Of a stretch of DNA of 64,000 nucleotides, positions 40,242 to 51,789 are shown piece after piece. Numbering within the stretch: the stretch's first letter is position 1; each line of letters begins with the position of its first letter. The position numbers and the translations under genes are program-made. The notes beneath the pieces were generated by a model. That model did no database searches. It was given only the letters and a program-made list of their open reading frames with translations, and was not told the origin of the DNA. Location of the stretch: the NCBI GenBank assembly GCA_029706075.1, contig JAINUG010000131.1:1922001-1986000 (forward strand), written 5' to 3'. Origin of the DNA: Aldrovandia affinis (Eukaryota > Chordata > Actinopteri > Notacanthiformes > Halosauridae).

Positions 40242-41973
40242 CCCAGCAAACAAAGAACGTTTCCGTAACGTTAGCTCAAGGTTCTCTTTTGGTTTATTTT
40301 TCGTGAACCTTCCCAGACCGTTCCGGGAACGTTACATTATGGTTTGCAATTAACCAAAACCATAACAGAACGTTCAAATAACCACTTAAAATAACGTTAA
40401 CTTTAAGGAATATTTGAACTAAAATGGAACGTTCTCCTAAGGTTCTCCTTAGGTTGTCTGTATTGGAACCTTCCCAGGACGTTCTGGGAATGTTATAATA
40501 TTGTTTGCAATGAATCAAAACCAAAAATCAGCAATGAGAGCTGAAGACTTTTGTTAAGTTCACAAATTAGATGACCAACATTGTAAATAAAGCTTATGAG
40601 TAAGGGGGGGGGCGTCCCAATCCGTCATGGCCATTATATTATAATATAATATATACGAATATATACAATATATATATTTATATAACCCTATAAGGGTACT
40701 CCTTAGAAGAAGAAAAAGTTAACGTAGAGCCCTGGTATGCTATGATGAATTACCTTTTATGTCACTAGCAATGGTCAATAATGTTATCAAAAAAGATACA
40801 GAAAACAGCACAATTTATTTCAACAATTTATTTTTACAAAATCCAATGAGGGTCAGTAACTTGTTTTACAAATCAATAGATACATACAGGGCTAGATTTT
40901 AGTCTGTTTCCTTGGAAGAATTGAAACTCCACCTATTCAATGCTAATTAGAGTCGTTCACACAGTCGAGCCCTTTGTCCCTAGACCAAACCAACAGTACT
41001 TACATTGCGCGCCATTTTTAAAATTCTCTCTCTACTACAATCTATCGCAATGGCTGCACCGGGAAGGCGGCTCTCTTACAACACCACGGATTCATGATCG
41101 ACTAGTTTCATCTAGTCCCGCCGACACAGAGAAGAGATTGTTGCATGCTATGACTGGCCTGTCTCACCAGGTGAAAGAGTCTTTGGAAGACATGAGTGTA
41201 CAAGTGAGTAGAGGATTTGAGTCGATGGAGAATAGAATAGGAATTTTGGAGAAAACGGTGTCAGCTTTGGTAGCCCATAACGGTAACATTACACCCGTGG
41301 AGGAGATGAAGAGGAAAAGACGGGCGCAGAATCCCAAAATTGCGGTAAGAGAATGTTTGCAGTGATTAAATGTGCCTATAAACTGTTTAATTTGATATTT
41401 GTAGTGGGATTAGCCAACTAAGCTAGCTTCCAGCTGCTATTGTTGTACCAGCTTCAGTAAACTGTCTAGCTAGCTTCGACGGCGATTATCCGCGAATTTA
41501 GTTGATTTTCAATGTACCAACACTCAAATAAGTATATCTTTTATTTATAGATTTCGATGTATGACACTTAATTTGAGAGCGTGATTAAATACGCCTACAA
41601 ACTGCATGAAAAAGATGATTTCTTTACTACTTTCTTTGTCTCCACTAGTAAATTGGAGAGATTCATTAAGTGACTTTAAATCTTGTATTTCATATTCCAA
41701 GAACGTAAAGAAAACTTTCCATCAGAACCTAGGGAGAACTATAAAACGTTCTGGGAACGTTTAGGAGACGTTGCAATTGCTGTAACTTTAGGATAACGTT
41801 CCCAGAATGTTCCTTGCAAACCTGAATGCAACCTACACAGAACGTTCATAGAACGTAAAGAAAACTTTCCATCAGAACTTAGGGAGAACCAAAAATGTAA
41901 CGTTTTGCTAACCTTTACATAACCAAAAATAACGTTCCCAGAACGTTCTGGGAACCACATTTTGTTTGCTGGG
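40242..41973. mobile_element. Nested TIR element with AACGTTCC-type subterminal repeats
   Basis: The ends are inverted repeats: CCCAGCAAACAAAG at 40242 and TTTGTTTGCTGGG ending 41973. Both subterminal zones are packed with GAACGTTC/GGGAACGTT-type palindromes. It splits the BED-finger exon of the host hAT. Joining the flanks with a 2-bp A/A overlap restores the finger frame, so the target duplication may be 2-3 bp. An internal ORF is listed separately. Superfamily is undecided. Confidence 0.82.
40940..41365 (+). CDS. ORF in nested TIR element, coiled-coil-like, unknown
   Basis: An open frame of 141 codons within the nested TIR element. The C-terminal half (from about residue 55) is helical and heptad-like: KRLLHAMTGLSHQVKESLED, then SRGFESMENRIGILEKTVSA, then a basic KRKRRAQNPK cluster that could be a nuclear signal. 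The frame is followed by a possible GT donor at 41344 (GCGGTAAGAG), so the basic end could splice onward. I recognise no family. It may be the first exon of a DNA-binding or accessory protein of the element, or chance. No transposase core was found in the element. Confidence 0.35.
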   Translation: MLIRVVHTVEPFVPRPNQQYLHCAPFLKFSLYYNLSQWLHREGGSLTTPRIHDRLVSSSPADTEKRLLHAMTGLSHQVKESLEDMSVQVSRGFESMENRIGILEKTVSALVAHNGNITPVEEMKRKRRAQNPKIAVRECLQ

Positions 41974-43375
41974 AAAGATTTGTCCTACTGAATGAAGTGC
42001 CGCTTATGCCTACCGAAAATGACGGAGATATTGGCATTCAAGAACTCCCCGTCCGACCTCAAGAAACACATTGAGGTAAATTAAGATGAATCCCGTGAGC
42101 CGCAAAATGTATGTTTAGTTACTTATCATCATTAGAATAGCCTGTTCAGAGCAGTTCCCACAGGATTGTGTAGCTAACGTTAGCTATCTGTGGCGGGGGA
42201 GAGAGGGGGGATAACAAGGTAACATGGTGTATGTCTGGCTGATGTTCGCTAGCTATCATGAATCGAATGTGACCATTAGTGTAGACAGATTGCTAGTGAG
42301 TTAGGCAGTTGACAGTTGCGAGAGAGATTTAGTTGATTTGAGTCATCTTAGCTACTGTAGCTAATGTTAGCTATAACTTAGCTATCATTGCATTGCAGCA
42401 CTAGTAGAGTTGAGGAGGAATGACAGGAGGCGCGAGATCGCATTGAACCACGACGGAGAATGAATGAATTAACGTTAAAGTTTAATTGGCCATATGCAAC
42501 AAGTAGTACATTGGAATTCTTGGTCCTGCTTTTCTCTACAGTGGCTGGAGTTGGAGATTTGTGCACGTGTGTGTAGCAAGTGGGGCTAACGAGGCTGTTG
42601 GTTAGTAGGCTAGCAGTGAGAGGGGACAGGTTGAAGGAGCTCTGCAAAGCATGTGACGTTAGTGTTTGGGAAAATTAGTGTAAGAATTAGTATAGGAAAT
42701 GTTACATATGGTCATTGACTAGTGTTGTTGAGTAGATTTTAAATCCTGTAGCTAAAGTTGTGATGCTTAGAAAATGTCTCTCTCACTGCAGTCTGTTTCA
42801 GAGAAAGCATGTACACCAACTTAAAAAATATGGAGAGCTGACATCAACAAAGAGAAAGAGAGCTGAGACTCCCTCGACTCCCTCCTCCACCAGCAGGCAG
42901 ACCACCATAGTGAACATATTGAACATATGTATATATTGTGTATCTTCAGTACCTTTCTCCATCACTGCTGCTGTAGCAAAAATTTACCCCCTCCTTTTAT
43001 CTTATCTTAGGTCCATTGACAAAGCTGTCATGAAGTATGTGGCCCAAGGGCTCCAGCTGTTCTGGTTGAACAATAACCATTTAAAGTTTTTGTGAAGGAT
43101 CTGCTGCCTAATGCAAAAATGATGACACGGGTGACCCTGCGCTCCATGATCGATGATGCCTCCAAGGAAATGAAGAAGGTGGTGACTGAGGCCATGAGGG
43201 GAGTTGACCATATCGCCACGACCACCGACTGCTGGTCTGTCAGAAGGCGGAGCTTCATTGGTGTTACTGCCCATTGGATTGACCCTGACAGTCTCCAAAG
43301 ATGCTCAGCAGCCCTAGCCTGTAAACAGCTGAGAGGTTCACACACATTTGATGTGTTGGCAAGCGCCCTGAATGA

Positions 43376-43431
43376 CATCTATTCCGAGTTCGAAATTCGG
43401 GGGAAGATTGTAAATACAACAACAGACAACG
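43376..43431 (+). repeat. 56-bp inverted repeat, left copy (in hAT core exon)
   Basis: This part of the transposase core exon (starting CATCTATTCCGAG, ending ACAGACAACG, coding YSEFEIRGKIVNTTTDN) is present as an exact reverse complement at 44421-44476. It is the source copy, since it fits the hAT protein. Confidence 0.95.
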
Positions 43432-44420
43432 GCTCCAACTTCATAAAAGCTTTCCAGGTTTTTGGTGAAGATGAGAACAATGCAGTCGGAAGTGATGGTG
43501 ATGCATCTCAACCAAGAGAGGATGGAGAGGATCAAGAGGATCAAGACGAGGCTGAAGAAGTGGAGTTTGTTGATGTGTCAGCTCTTCTGAATGAAGATGA
43601 TGGTTTGGAGTTCGAGCTCCCAAAGCACCAGCGCTGTGCTTGTCACCTACTCAACCTAATAGCTACAGTTGATGCCACAAAAGCAACATCCAGTGAGGCA
43701 TACAAGAAAGTGTACCGTTCAACATTTGGCAAGTGTAATGCACTTTGGAACAAATGTGGAAGATCCACACTTGCAGCCGAAACTGTTGAAGATGTGTGCT
43801 CCCTCCAGCTGCTGCGCCCGAATGCTACCAGGTGGAACTCCTTGTTCCTGGCAGTGGAAAGACTGCTGAGAATCATCAAAGACAAGGGAGAGGGGGCCAT
43901 CAGAGTCATCTGCACAGACCTGAAGGTTCCAATGTAAGTAGGAATTATGGTTTTATTATTTCATAATTGATGAACTGTCGGTGTTTCCCCACCCTTTCTT
44001 GGTCACTAATAACTGTTTCACAGTTGTATCCCAACTTCCATTTATCATTCCATTTAGTTAAAGCTGCATGAGATAACTTTGGTCAATTTTGAACTTTGGC
44101 TCCACCTCTGGTTGTGATAAAAAAAACTGCACTGCATTGAAGTGATGGTGTACTAGCCAGTACACCGACATTCTAAAACAATAAATTCACAGGGTTTCAT
44201 GCAGTCTCATGTCATGAAAACAATTTTTTGGGTCTTGCTAAGGCCAATTCATAATAGCAAAAGCATAATAGCAAAACAAAAACAAAAATTAACTATGAAA
44301 AAGTTATCACATGCAGCTTTAATTACTCGATGAAATGGTTATATAGTGTTATAAAACGATGTTGTTTTTGTTTTCATCACAGGTTCAATCCAGCTGAACT
44401 CACATTCCTCACAGAGTTGT

Positions 44421-44476
44421 CGTTGTCTGTTGTTGTATTTACAATCTTCCCCCGAATTTCGAACTCGGAATAGATG
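44421..44476 (-). repeat. 56-bp inverted repeat, right copy (disrupts a later hAT exon)
   Basis: An exact reverse complement of 43376-43431, sitting between FNPAELTFLTEL and MRPVAQATNILQAEANVQMR in the next exon, where it destroys the reading frame. The flanks just outside do not match, so the copied unit is sharply 56 bp. Confidence 0.95.
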
Positions 44477-46064
44477 CCATGCGCCCAGTCGCTCAGGCAA
44501 CCAACATCTTGCAAGCAGAAGCAAATGTCCAGATGAGGTGGCTACTTCCAACAATCAACCTGCTGACCGCCAAACTTGACAGAGTCAAGTTGCAACTGAA
44601 ATACTGCAGGCCTCTGGTGGATGCCCTACAGGTATATTGTATTGTATCTCATTCCTTGCACAATGTTTGTTTGTTGTTTACTGTCATGCACCAATGTACC
44701 AAAACAAATTCCTAGTAGGTGGATGCCTACATGGCAATAAAATCGTTTGTGATTTCTGATACAGGTGGAAATAAAGAATCGGTTTGGCCACATGACAGAA
44801 GACCCTCAGTTGATCGCAGCTGCGATTCTTCTTCCAAAGTTCTGAAAATCTTGGACAAAGGATGATGCCACAATCAAAATGGGTAAGACAACATGGGGAT
44901 AATGAAAAATAAGTGTATGGGTGTACATTTTGACACTTTAATATTGACAAATTCACAAATCGATTATGGATGCATGAAACTAAATGTATACACCTCAAAT
45001 TAAAACAAACTATTTAGTACAAAACCTTAGGTTGGGGACATGACATGTTAGAAAGTTGTATTAATCCTATCATTTATATTTTTATCACCCCATCCTCACT
45101 ATATTTCAGGGGTGGACTACATCAAGCAACACATGGAAACACCCTCCCTGCAGCTAGGTGATGCCACCAGTTCATCTGACGAAGAAGACTTCTTCTCTGC
45201 CCTGCAGGCCCCTCAAGCACAAGACAGCTCCAAAGAACTAGACGGATACCTGGGCAGGGTATTCGGGGAATCCAAATTTCAGCAGATCATATGGACTCGC
45301 TGAAGTCCTTTCCAGCTGTGTGCAAGCTGTCTGTGAAGCTGAACACGCCTCTACCTGCCTCAGCAGCCTGTGAAAGGCTATTTTGCATCGCAGGACTTGT
45401 CTTCAGCCCAAGAAGAGCGAGACTGCATTCACACAATTTTGAGAACCAACATCTGTTGAAGATGAAGAGCAAATTGTATAGTTTATAGCACTGACAGTAT
45501 AGGTTATTACTTTCAGTGCTGCTTCAGTCATGTTTTGATTTTGTGTCATTTTGTGGATGATTATGTTATGATGTGGTAGCAGCACTCAAGTACTGAGCAC
45601 TTTATTTTAATTTTGTTTTATGACTGGGATATTCTGTCCCAGGGCTATGGATGTACAATATGCATAACGGGTTCTGCCCTGACTTTACAGGCTACATAAG
45701 ACCATTGGACCGGATTGGTCAAGAGAAAGCAGGTTGCACACACACCAGGGAAAGAGGGAGGGATGGACGAATAAAGGAGTGGGAGGGAAGGAGTTCTTGT
45801 TATGTAGACCTTGTTATGTAGACCAGAGGCTACACGAATAAAGACTAAACAATGATAAAAACTCAAACTTCTGACCGCTTTTTTATTAACAGCATTTTTA
45901 CGTGTACTTTTTACTTGTACTTGTACTTTCGATACTTAAGTACATTTATATTACATACTTTTACTTTTGATACTTAAGTACAGTAAACCCCAGATACTTT
46001 AAGACTTTTACTCAAGTAAATATTCTGATAGGTGACTTTCACTTTTACCAGAGTCATTTTCCAG

Positions 46065-47214
46065 GGCCCGTATTCACAAAGCATTTTATCTTACCACTAG
46101 GAGTATTTCTAAATCGCACTAAAACCTTTTAGTTAGGAGTCCCACCTTAAAACCTATTCACAAAGCTGCAAAGACAAACTCATACTAAGGAATTCCTAGA
46201 ATTGTCAAGCTAAGAGTGAGGGCGGGGTTGATGTCGTTGCTAGGGATGACGTTGTTTCTCATGAACGAGCTTACTCAGAATGCCCACAGCGATTGGCTGA
46301 TATAGGGGATGGGTCATCAGAGAAATAGTTTTTCTGCCGCTGTTACGTTTTTAAAGTAACAATTCCTAAATCTCGATGCAGAGTTACAGTGAAGAGATAG
46401 ACAACCATGTATGTTTTGGTTTGCTTTGTTTTTCATACTAAATGCCTTTCTGGGAGGCAGGTTTTTAGAAACGCGACCGAATTAAATAAAATAGAAACAT
46501 TAGCGATTTTTTAATTTTTTATTAAATTAATTCAGGCATAAAACCACCCTAGTTAAATCTCCTAAGGCGTACTGAATCTAAAAATGTATTTTGTGAAATT
46601 TTCAAATAAAGATTTAGTGAAATAACTTACATTGAAAAACTGAAATTATCATTCATTCGAAACGCGCCTTTGGCCCCGTTATTTTTTTTTTTGCTGATCC
46701 GAAAAATGATCCGATGCACCCCTATTATATTCTAATAAAGATTCTAAAATACAAATGTAGGCTACGTGTCACTGATTTAACATGAAACCAAGAATACTGA
46801 GTAGTCAATTGGTTACATGTCTGCATCTCGTAAACAATCAGCGGGTATCTATATATAATATATATAATATTATATATATAATACCCTCGCAATTGAGGCA
46901 GTACCTTTTTATGAGCTCTGTATCATTCAATATCTCCAGTGTTGACGCGATTGCGACAACGATTGCCGCCAGCAGCAGATTTTCTGATCGCCGTGAGTAG
47001 GTCTTTAGCGACTTAGAAGTCCTCTTGCCTGCTTCTAACTTCTCCTGGACTTAGGAGCTGTTTTTAGCTCTCAAACCCTTTGTGAAATACTCTTATCCCA
47101 AAAATTTAGGACTCCTAAATTTATGAGTGACACGCCCATTATTTTTCGGACTTGCTCCTAAATTGCGGAGTTACGACCAACTTTTACCCTTAAAATGCTT
47201 TGTGAATACGGGCC
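46065..47214. mobile_element. Harbinger-like MITE nested in the hAT, 3-bp TSD
   Basis: The ends are inverted: GGCCCGTATTCACAAAGCAT at 46065 and its reverse complement ending 47214. It is flanked by CAG on both sides (46062-46064 and 47215-47217), and the hAT subterminal reading continues across. GGCCCGTATTCACAAAGC-type ends are common in fish PIF/Harbinger-like non-autonomous elements. The 1150-bp interior has no recognisable transposase; it includes a TATATA run near 46850. Confidence 0.88.
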
Positions 47215-47632
47215 CAGTAAGGTATCTTTACTTTTACTCAAGTATGGCTTTTGGGTACTTTATACACCACTGCCAGTAAATAGTGTGCTACACTTAATGT
47301 ATTAACCCTTTAGGGACCATATTATTTTGAGGATTTATTTTTCACCCAATTGAATCATTCAGTTGATCAAAAAATAAATATAATATAGAAGTATGACAAA
47401 CCATTTTTTTAATGCTTGACAAATTGGCTTTATTTTAAAACTATCTAGCTTCATAAATTGAATGTGCTGCATTTTATGGGTTGTAGATTATGAGCCAACA
47501 CATTTATTTTTATTTTTTTGTGAATATATTGCACAAAAAAAAAGACCTGATACCCATACAAGACTATATCAGAACACTTACTCATTGTCTTAGCAGCAAA
47601 ATACCACAAAAAATACTTCAATAGCATAACAA

Positions 47633-48225
47633 CTCTTTCTGTCCTTTCTCCATCTGAGACGCAGGTCCCGGCATGGATCTCTGCATGCCTGGCTGATATC
47701 TCTGCCTGGATGTCCACCCACCACGTGAAGCTGAACCTGGGGAAGACTGAGCTGCTCTTCCTCCCAGCAAAGGGCTCCCCGATGATTGATGCTTCATAGT
47801 GTCTCCGTCCCAGTCTGCTAGGAGTCTTGGAGTGACCCTGGACGACCAGCTGTGCTTCTCGGGCCACATCACAGCGATAACCCTGATCTGCCGATCTTCC
47901 GCAAGAGACTCAAAACCCACCTTTTCAGACTCCACTACCACTGAATTCTATACATCTACCCAATTGTCATCACCACTGCCTACTTGCTCAACACCTCTTG
48001 TATATGTGTCCCTGCCTACTCATTTAATAAAAAAATATAATGTGAAAATCTTTTTAAAAATTACTAACCTTTTCCTTCCCAGTGTACAGATATGGTATTC
48101 AGCTGTCCACGACAATATCTATTGCTGTATTATTGTACTGATCTCTTGCGCAAACTATGATTGTTCCTACCATGTATTAATGCACATCTTGTAAGTCGCT
48201 CTGCTAAATGCTTAAACTGTGTCAA
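47633..48225 (+). pseudogene. L2 LINE fragment nested in piggyBac
   Basis: It reads PSETQVPAWISACLADISAW, then STHHVKLNLGKTELLFLPAK from 47650, jumps near 47893 to the C-terminal KRLKTHLFRLHYH-type region, and ends with the L2 tail (CACATCTTGTAAGTCGCTCT near 48183). It is nearly identical in layout to the copy at 15.36-16.55 kb but carries a different internal deletion. RT catalytic motifs are absent. Confidence 0.87.
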
Positions 48226-48544
48226 AAGGTATAGTGGTTTCCATCTGATACGTTGGGTATGAAATTTCAGGCAAATTAGTAATTATTATTAAAGAGTGTC
48301 CTAGTAAGGCTAAAAATATGCTGCAAAATTTGCACAATTCAATTTTTTTTTAATGAAAACAAAAACAAAAAAAAAAATTATGGCAAACCCCTTACATTTG
48401 GGGGAGGGGGGAAGGAGGTTAGAAGTGATGATAGCAAGCAAAACACTGGGTAGCAATGATTATAACAACAACAATGTTCAAACTAAGTTTGAAAGATATC
48501 AATAAAGATATTATTTACATCCTATAATACTATAATACATGTAC

Positions 48545-49690
48545 TTATCTCCAATACTCCCTTGTAGTATGCCATTTCTGCCAGCAGTTTTGTGCTTTGT
48601 TTACACAGAGAGTGTTGTCACATCTCTTGCAAAATATTATTGACTTACAGTGATAGTTTTTGCCCAGTCCTTGCACACTAGCTACCTTGGCACAAACAAC
48701 ACAGTCCTTCCTATCATAACACACTGTAATTTCATGCTTCTTGTCATTTGATCTTCTCTGATCCCTTTCTGAGACTGCATATAATTGTGGACGTCCGGCA
48801 TGACTACAGAATGACCAATTGCTAATAACCTTCCTTGCAATATCCAGCCTGTACTCAACAAATTCCTTGGGAGAGTGAGTAGTTTGCTTCATAATAATGA
48901 TGCACTTTTCTGCATTTTTACCTTCTTTTCCAAGACAAACTTGGAACTTATAGATGTATCCAATTACTGCTTCTGATAGGATCCAGAGTTTGATACCCCA
49001 TTTGGTCAGTTTGCTCTTTATATATTGTTTGAATGATAGCCTTCCTTTATGAGGTGTCTTTGTTTCATCAACAGATATGGCCCACCGGGAATCTGCCCGG
49101 TAGACTATATAGCCAGTCCAGCCCTGGATGCAACCATGTGATCATGATACCTGTTGGTTTCTCTAACCATTAGGAAACTCTAGTACACATACTACTGTCC
49201 TGTGAGCACTGAAGTTCTGGGTCTGCATTGAGTTGTTGTTGTCTCACTCCACGGGCCACCCTTCCACCACATGCTGCTCTTCCTGCACAAGGTCGCCTTA
49301 CTCCATGCCCCCCTCTTGCTCACCTAGCTCCTCTCTCTCTACTTTGTGCTTGTCTGTTATCAGCTTGAGCTTTGTTGTCATGATCTAAGGATCAGCGAAC
49401 ACACAGTAGTTGCATTAAATAAATAAAAATAGGCTTTGAAAATAAGATTTTAATACTATAAAGTAAAGGGGAATGCAAAAAAACATGTATTCTTACCGGA
49501 TTCATCGGATTCGGAAGGCAAATCTGACACAGTGAAGCTCAAGTTGTCATTTAGATCGCTATCAGAGTCATTCCCACTTTTGTTTGACAAATATTGCTTG
49601 CTTTCATCATCTAAATCGTCATCGTCAACTAGTCTTTGAATAACCTCTTCCTCTTCCAAATATCTCAAGGCCAACAGTAAACACAAAGTG
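48545..49690 (-). pseudogene. piggyBac-type transposase, fragmentary
   Basis: Minus-strand pieces in family order. An acidic N-terminus (49686-49456: EEEEVIQRLVDDDDLDDES) is typical of PGBD proteins. A catalytic-domain piece near 49070-48893 reads SVDETKTPHKGRLSFKQYIK, then KWGIKLWILSEAVIGYIYKF, as in the DDE_Tnp_1_7 domain (usual form VDEgmipfKGR). The C-terminal Cys-rich finger (48892-48545) has CVVCAKV and FCKRCDNTLC, closing with a WQKWHTTREYW-like end. The stretch between N-terminus and core (49100-49450), with the first catalytic Asp, is lost or unreadable. Confidence 0.85.
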
Positions 49691-49849
49691 AAACCTTGTG
49701 AAACCTTGAAATCACAACACCCAAGATGGCTGCTACTCCTGTAATGTTTTACTGGAGGGGGGTCATTGTAATGCTAATAAATATTTATGTTTTAGAACCA
49801 TGTGTAATATCGTACATATTTGTACAACTGGTCCCTAAAAGGTTCATGG

Positions 49850-50250
49850 AAACCAAATGTTGTGCACAAGTAGTGCACTTGAAGTAGATATATATGTTAT
49901 TTGTTTGTTTATTTTTAGGCAATCAAGTAATTAGCATTAGCACTTATAGGCTTCATCTGTGGTAAAGCAGCAGCTTTAATGGAAACCTTGACTTACGAAG
50001 ACTCGGTCGTACCAAGACAAAGGAGTCTTAGCTGCGGCAGTCTGATCCCGGGGAATGGGAAAGTACACATGCCACTTCCCAGGTTACGTATCCATTTCTG
50101 TCTTTCATACACTCCACTGTAGTCTTCTAATTAAGTGCTAGTTATTCTGCTCTTCTGTCTGTAGGCCCAACTGACGGCATGAAACCCCACCCCCGCATCA
50201 TGACCTTTCCAACCTGACTACCCTAATCACTCACCTCATGTGGAGCAGGC
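49850..50250. other. Non-coding DNA
   Basis: A short unassigned stretch between the piggyBac end and the L2 ORF2 start. Confidence 0.4.
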
Positions 50251-50254
50251 GGTC

Positions 50255-51785
50255 ATGGAGGGGCTCTGGAACTGCCAGTAGGCAGTCCAGAAGGCTGAGT
50301 TCATCTCAGCCTACGCTTCCCTGTAGTCCCTCCACTTCCTTGCTCTCACCGAGACCTGGACCAACCCCAGCGGCCCTCTACTCTGCTTCTCATCTCCCCT
50401 AAGTGTACATTTTCCCTCTTCCATTTATCACAGTTCACTGCTTCTTCTTTTGAATTTAATTCTGTCACTACTACCTATCCTACTAAACTTACCATTGTTG
50501 TTGTTTATTGCCCAACAGGTCCCCTTGGACATTTCTTGGAAGAGCTGGACATCCTCCTCACCCACATCCCAGAGGATGACACTCCCCTTATTGTCCTCGG
50601 TGACTTCAACATCCAGACACATAAGCTTGTATCCTCTGGTCTTCTTCCCCTTCCCTTCTCTCTTGCCCTCTCCCTGTCCCCTCCTACTCACAAGGTAGGT
50701 GACTTGCTTGACCTAATCTTTACTAGACACTGCTCTACTGCTAACTGTGTTGTCACTACATGTCTCTGACCACTACTTTGTTTCCTACTTGTTGCCTCTC
50801 TCCTCTAAACCCAAACACCTAACCTCTCCCCACACTGTTTTTACCCGCTGGTACCTTCACTCTCTATCACTCTCCTCCTCTGTCCTATTATCTCTCCCAT
50901 CTGCTGAATCCTTCTCCCTCCTGCCCCCAAACACTGGCACTGACACTTCTCCATGCTGTGCTCATCCTTGAGTGCTCTCTGTCCCCTCACCTCATGGCTA
51001 ACTCCACCCACAGAAGGTCAAATACATCCCCTCCTCCTTCCCCTACACACCTACACTACCCATCTCAAACTCACTAATAATCCCTCTGGCCTAACCTTCT
51101 CCCCTCTCTGTCCTGACACAATCCTGAACCTTGTGTCATCCAACCGTCCAACAACTTGTGCACTCAACCCTTCCCACTTCCACTAATCTGTATCCCCTGA
51201 CCTCCTCCCCATCCTCACCTACCTCATCAACACATGCATGGTAACAGGCTTTTTTCCCACTGCCTTCAAAACAGCCAGAGTCACACCCTTTCTAAAAAAA
51301 CAACACTAGACCCATCAGATGTTAAAAAATACAGATCAGTATCCCTTCTTACCTTCCTATCCAAAACATTTGAATTTGCTGTTTCTAACCAATGTTCTTT
51401 GTATCTCCTACAGAATGGCCTCCTAGATCCACACCAGTCAGGCTTCAAGATGGGCCACTCAACTGAGACAGCCCTCTTTGCAGTTACATAGGCACTCCAC
51501 AGCACCAGAGCTGGCTCCCTCTCGTCTGTCCTCATTCTCCTCGACCTGTCTGCTGCCTATGACACTGTTAATCACCGGATCCTCCTTTCCACCCTTGAAG
51601 GGCTGGGTGTCTCAGGCTCTGCACTCTCTTACATCCTAGCTGATGGGTCGCTCCTACCAGGTGTCATGGAGAGTTTTGGTGTCTAAGCCACGCAGCCTCA
51701 CAACCGGTGTCCCCCAGGTATGGTACTAGTTCCTCTTCTCTTCTCCCTTTACACTAAGTCTTTTGGATCTGTCTTAAATCTGAGG
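50255..51785 (+). pseudogene. L2 LINE ORF2 (endonuclease + RT), 3' cut by Gypsy
   Basis: It begins near 50265 with LWNCQ-type and LHFLALTETWTNP (APE endonuclease N-terminus). EELDILLTHIPEDDTPLIVL, then GDFNIQTHK at 50540-50630, gives the endonuclease core, and an HVSDHYFVSYLLPLS-like SDH block lies at about 50756-50800. The RT N-terminus (LSKTFEFAVSNQCSLYLLQN, DPHQSGFKMGHSTETALFAV) lies at 51352-51489 and motif A (LILLDLSAAYDTVNHRILLS) at 51530-51590, followed by a GMVLVPLLFSLYTKSFG version of motif B. It stops at about 51785, before YADD, where the Gypsy relic begins. Frameshifts and a TAG at 51489 inactivate it. This is the only L2 copy here retaining endonuclease and RT motif A. Confidence 0.9.
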
Positions 51786-51789
51786 AAAC

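Larger units (their letters stand above)
40126..45488 (+). pseudogene. hAT transposase (ZBED-type), multi-exon, broken
   Basis: Exon 1 (from ATG 40126) gives EDEHPWPYLQEMFSYLGV, then the nested element, then MKCRLCLPKMTEILAFKNSP from 41992 to a GT donor at 42076; this is a BED zinc finger whose last His lies in exon 2 (42802, RKHVHQLKKY). The exon at about 43010-43933 holds the RNase H-like core (DHIATTTDCWSV, TTTDNGSNFIKAF), an acidic insert and CACHLLNLIATV, then LLRPNATRWNSLF. Later exons are 44383-44631, 44765-44882 and 45110-45488, the last with PLPASAACERLFCIAGLVFS, the dimerisation signature. Lesions: TGA 41989-41991, frameshift plus TAA near 43060-43076, a 56-bp inverted insertion in the 44383 exon, and a frameshift near 45290. 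Splice sites are mostly GT/AG where expected. Confidence 0.92.
39763..47272 (+). mobile_element. hAT-superfamily transposon, near full length, with nested insertions
   Basis: The termini are inverted: CAGTGGTGTATA at 39763 and, read inward from 47272, CAGTGGTGTATA. They are flanked by 8-bp duplications GCAGTAAA (39755-39762) and CCAGTAAA (47273-47280), one mismatch. Subterminal regions on both sides are rich in ACTTTTACTT-type repeats. It encodes a BED-finger hAT transposase across several exons. Nested inside are a TIR element (40242-41973) and a Harbinger-like MITE (46065-47214). Without these the element is about 4.6 kb. Confidence 0.93.
47306..49842 (-). mobile_element. piggyBac-like transposon, decayed, with nested L2
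   Basis: The left end CCCTTTAGGGACCA (47306) follows TTAA (47302-47305). The right end, read inward from 49842, is CCTTTTAGGGACCA and is followed by TTCA (49843-49846), one base off TTAA. This is the piggyBac target and terminal style. The transposase is on the minus strand. An L2 fragment is nested at 47.63-48.22 kb. Confidence 0.88.

Noticed and set aside
43092..43937. A domesticated ZBED host gene
   Set aside because: The gene sits between clear hAT ends with a target duplication and carries stops, frameshifts and an inverted insertion; it is a decayed transposon.
45640..45880. Possible extra LTR at the 3' end of the hAT gene
   Set aside because: It has an LTR-like AATAAAG and GT-rich part, but neither ends nor target duplication could be found.
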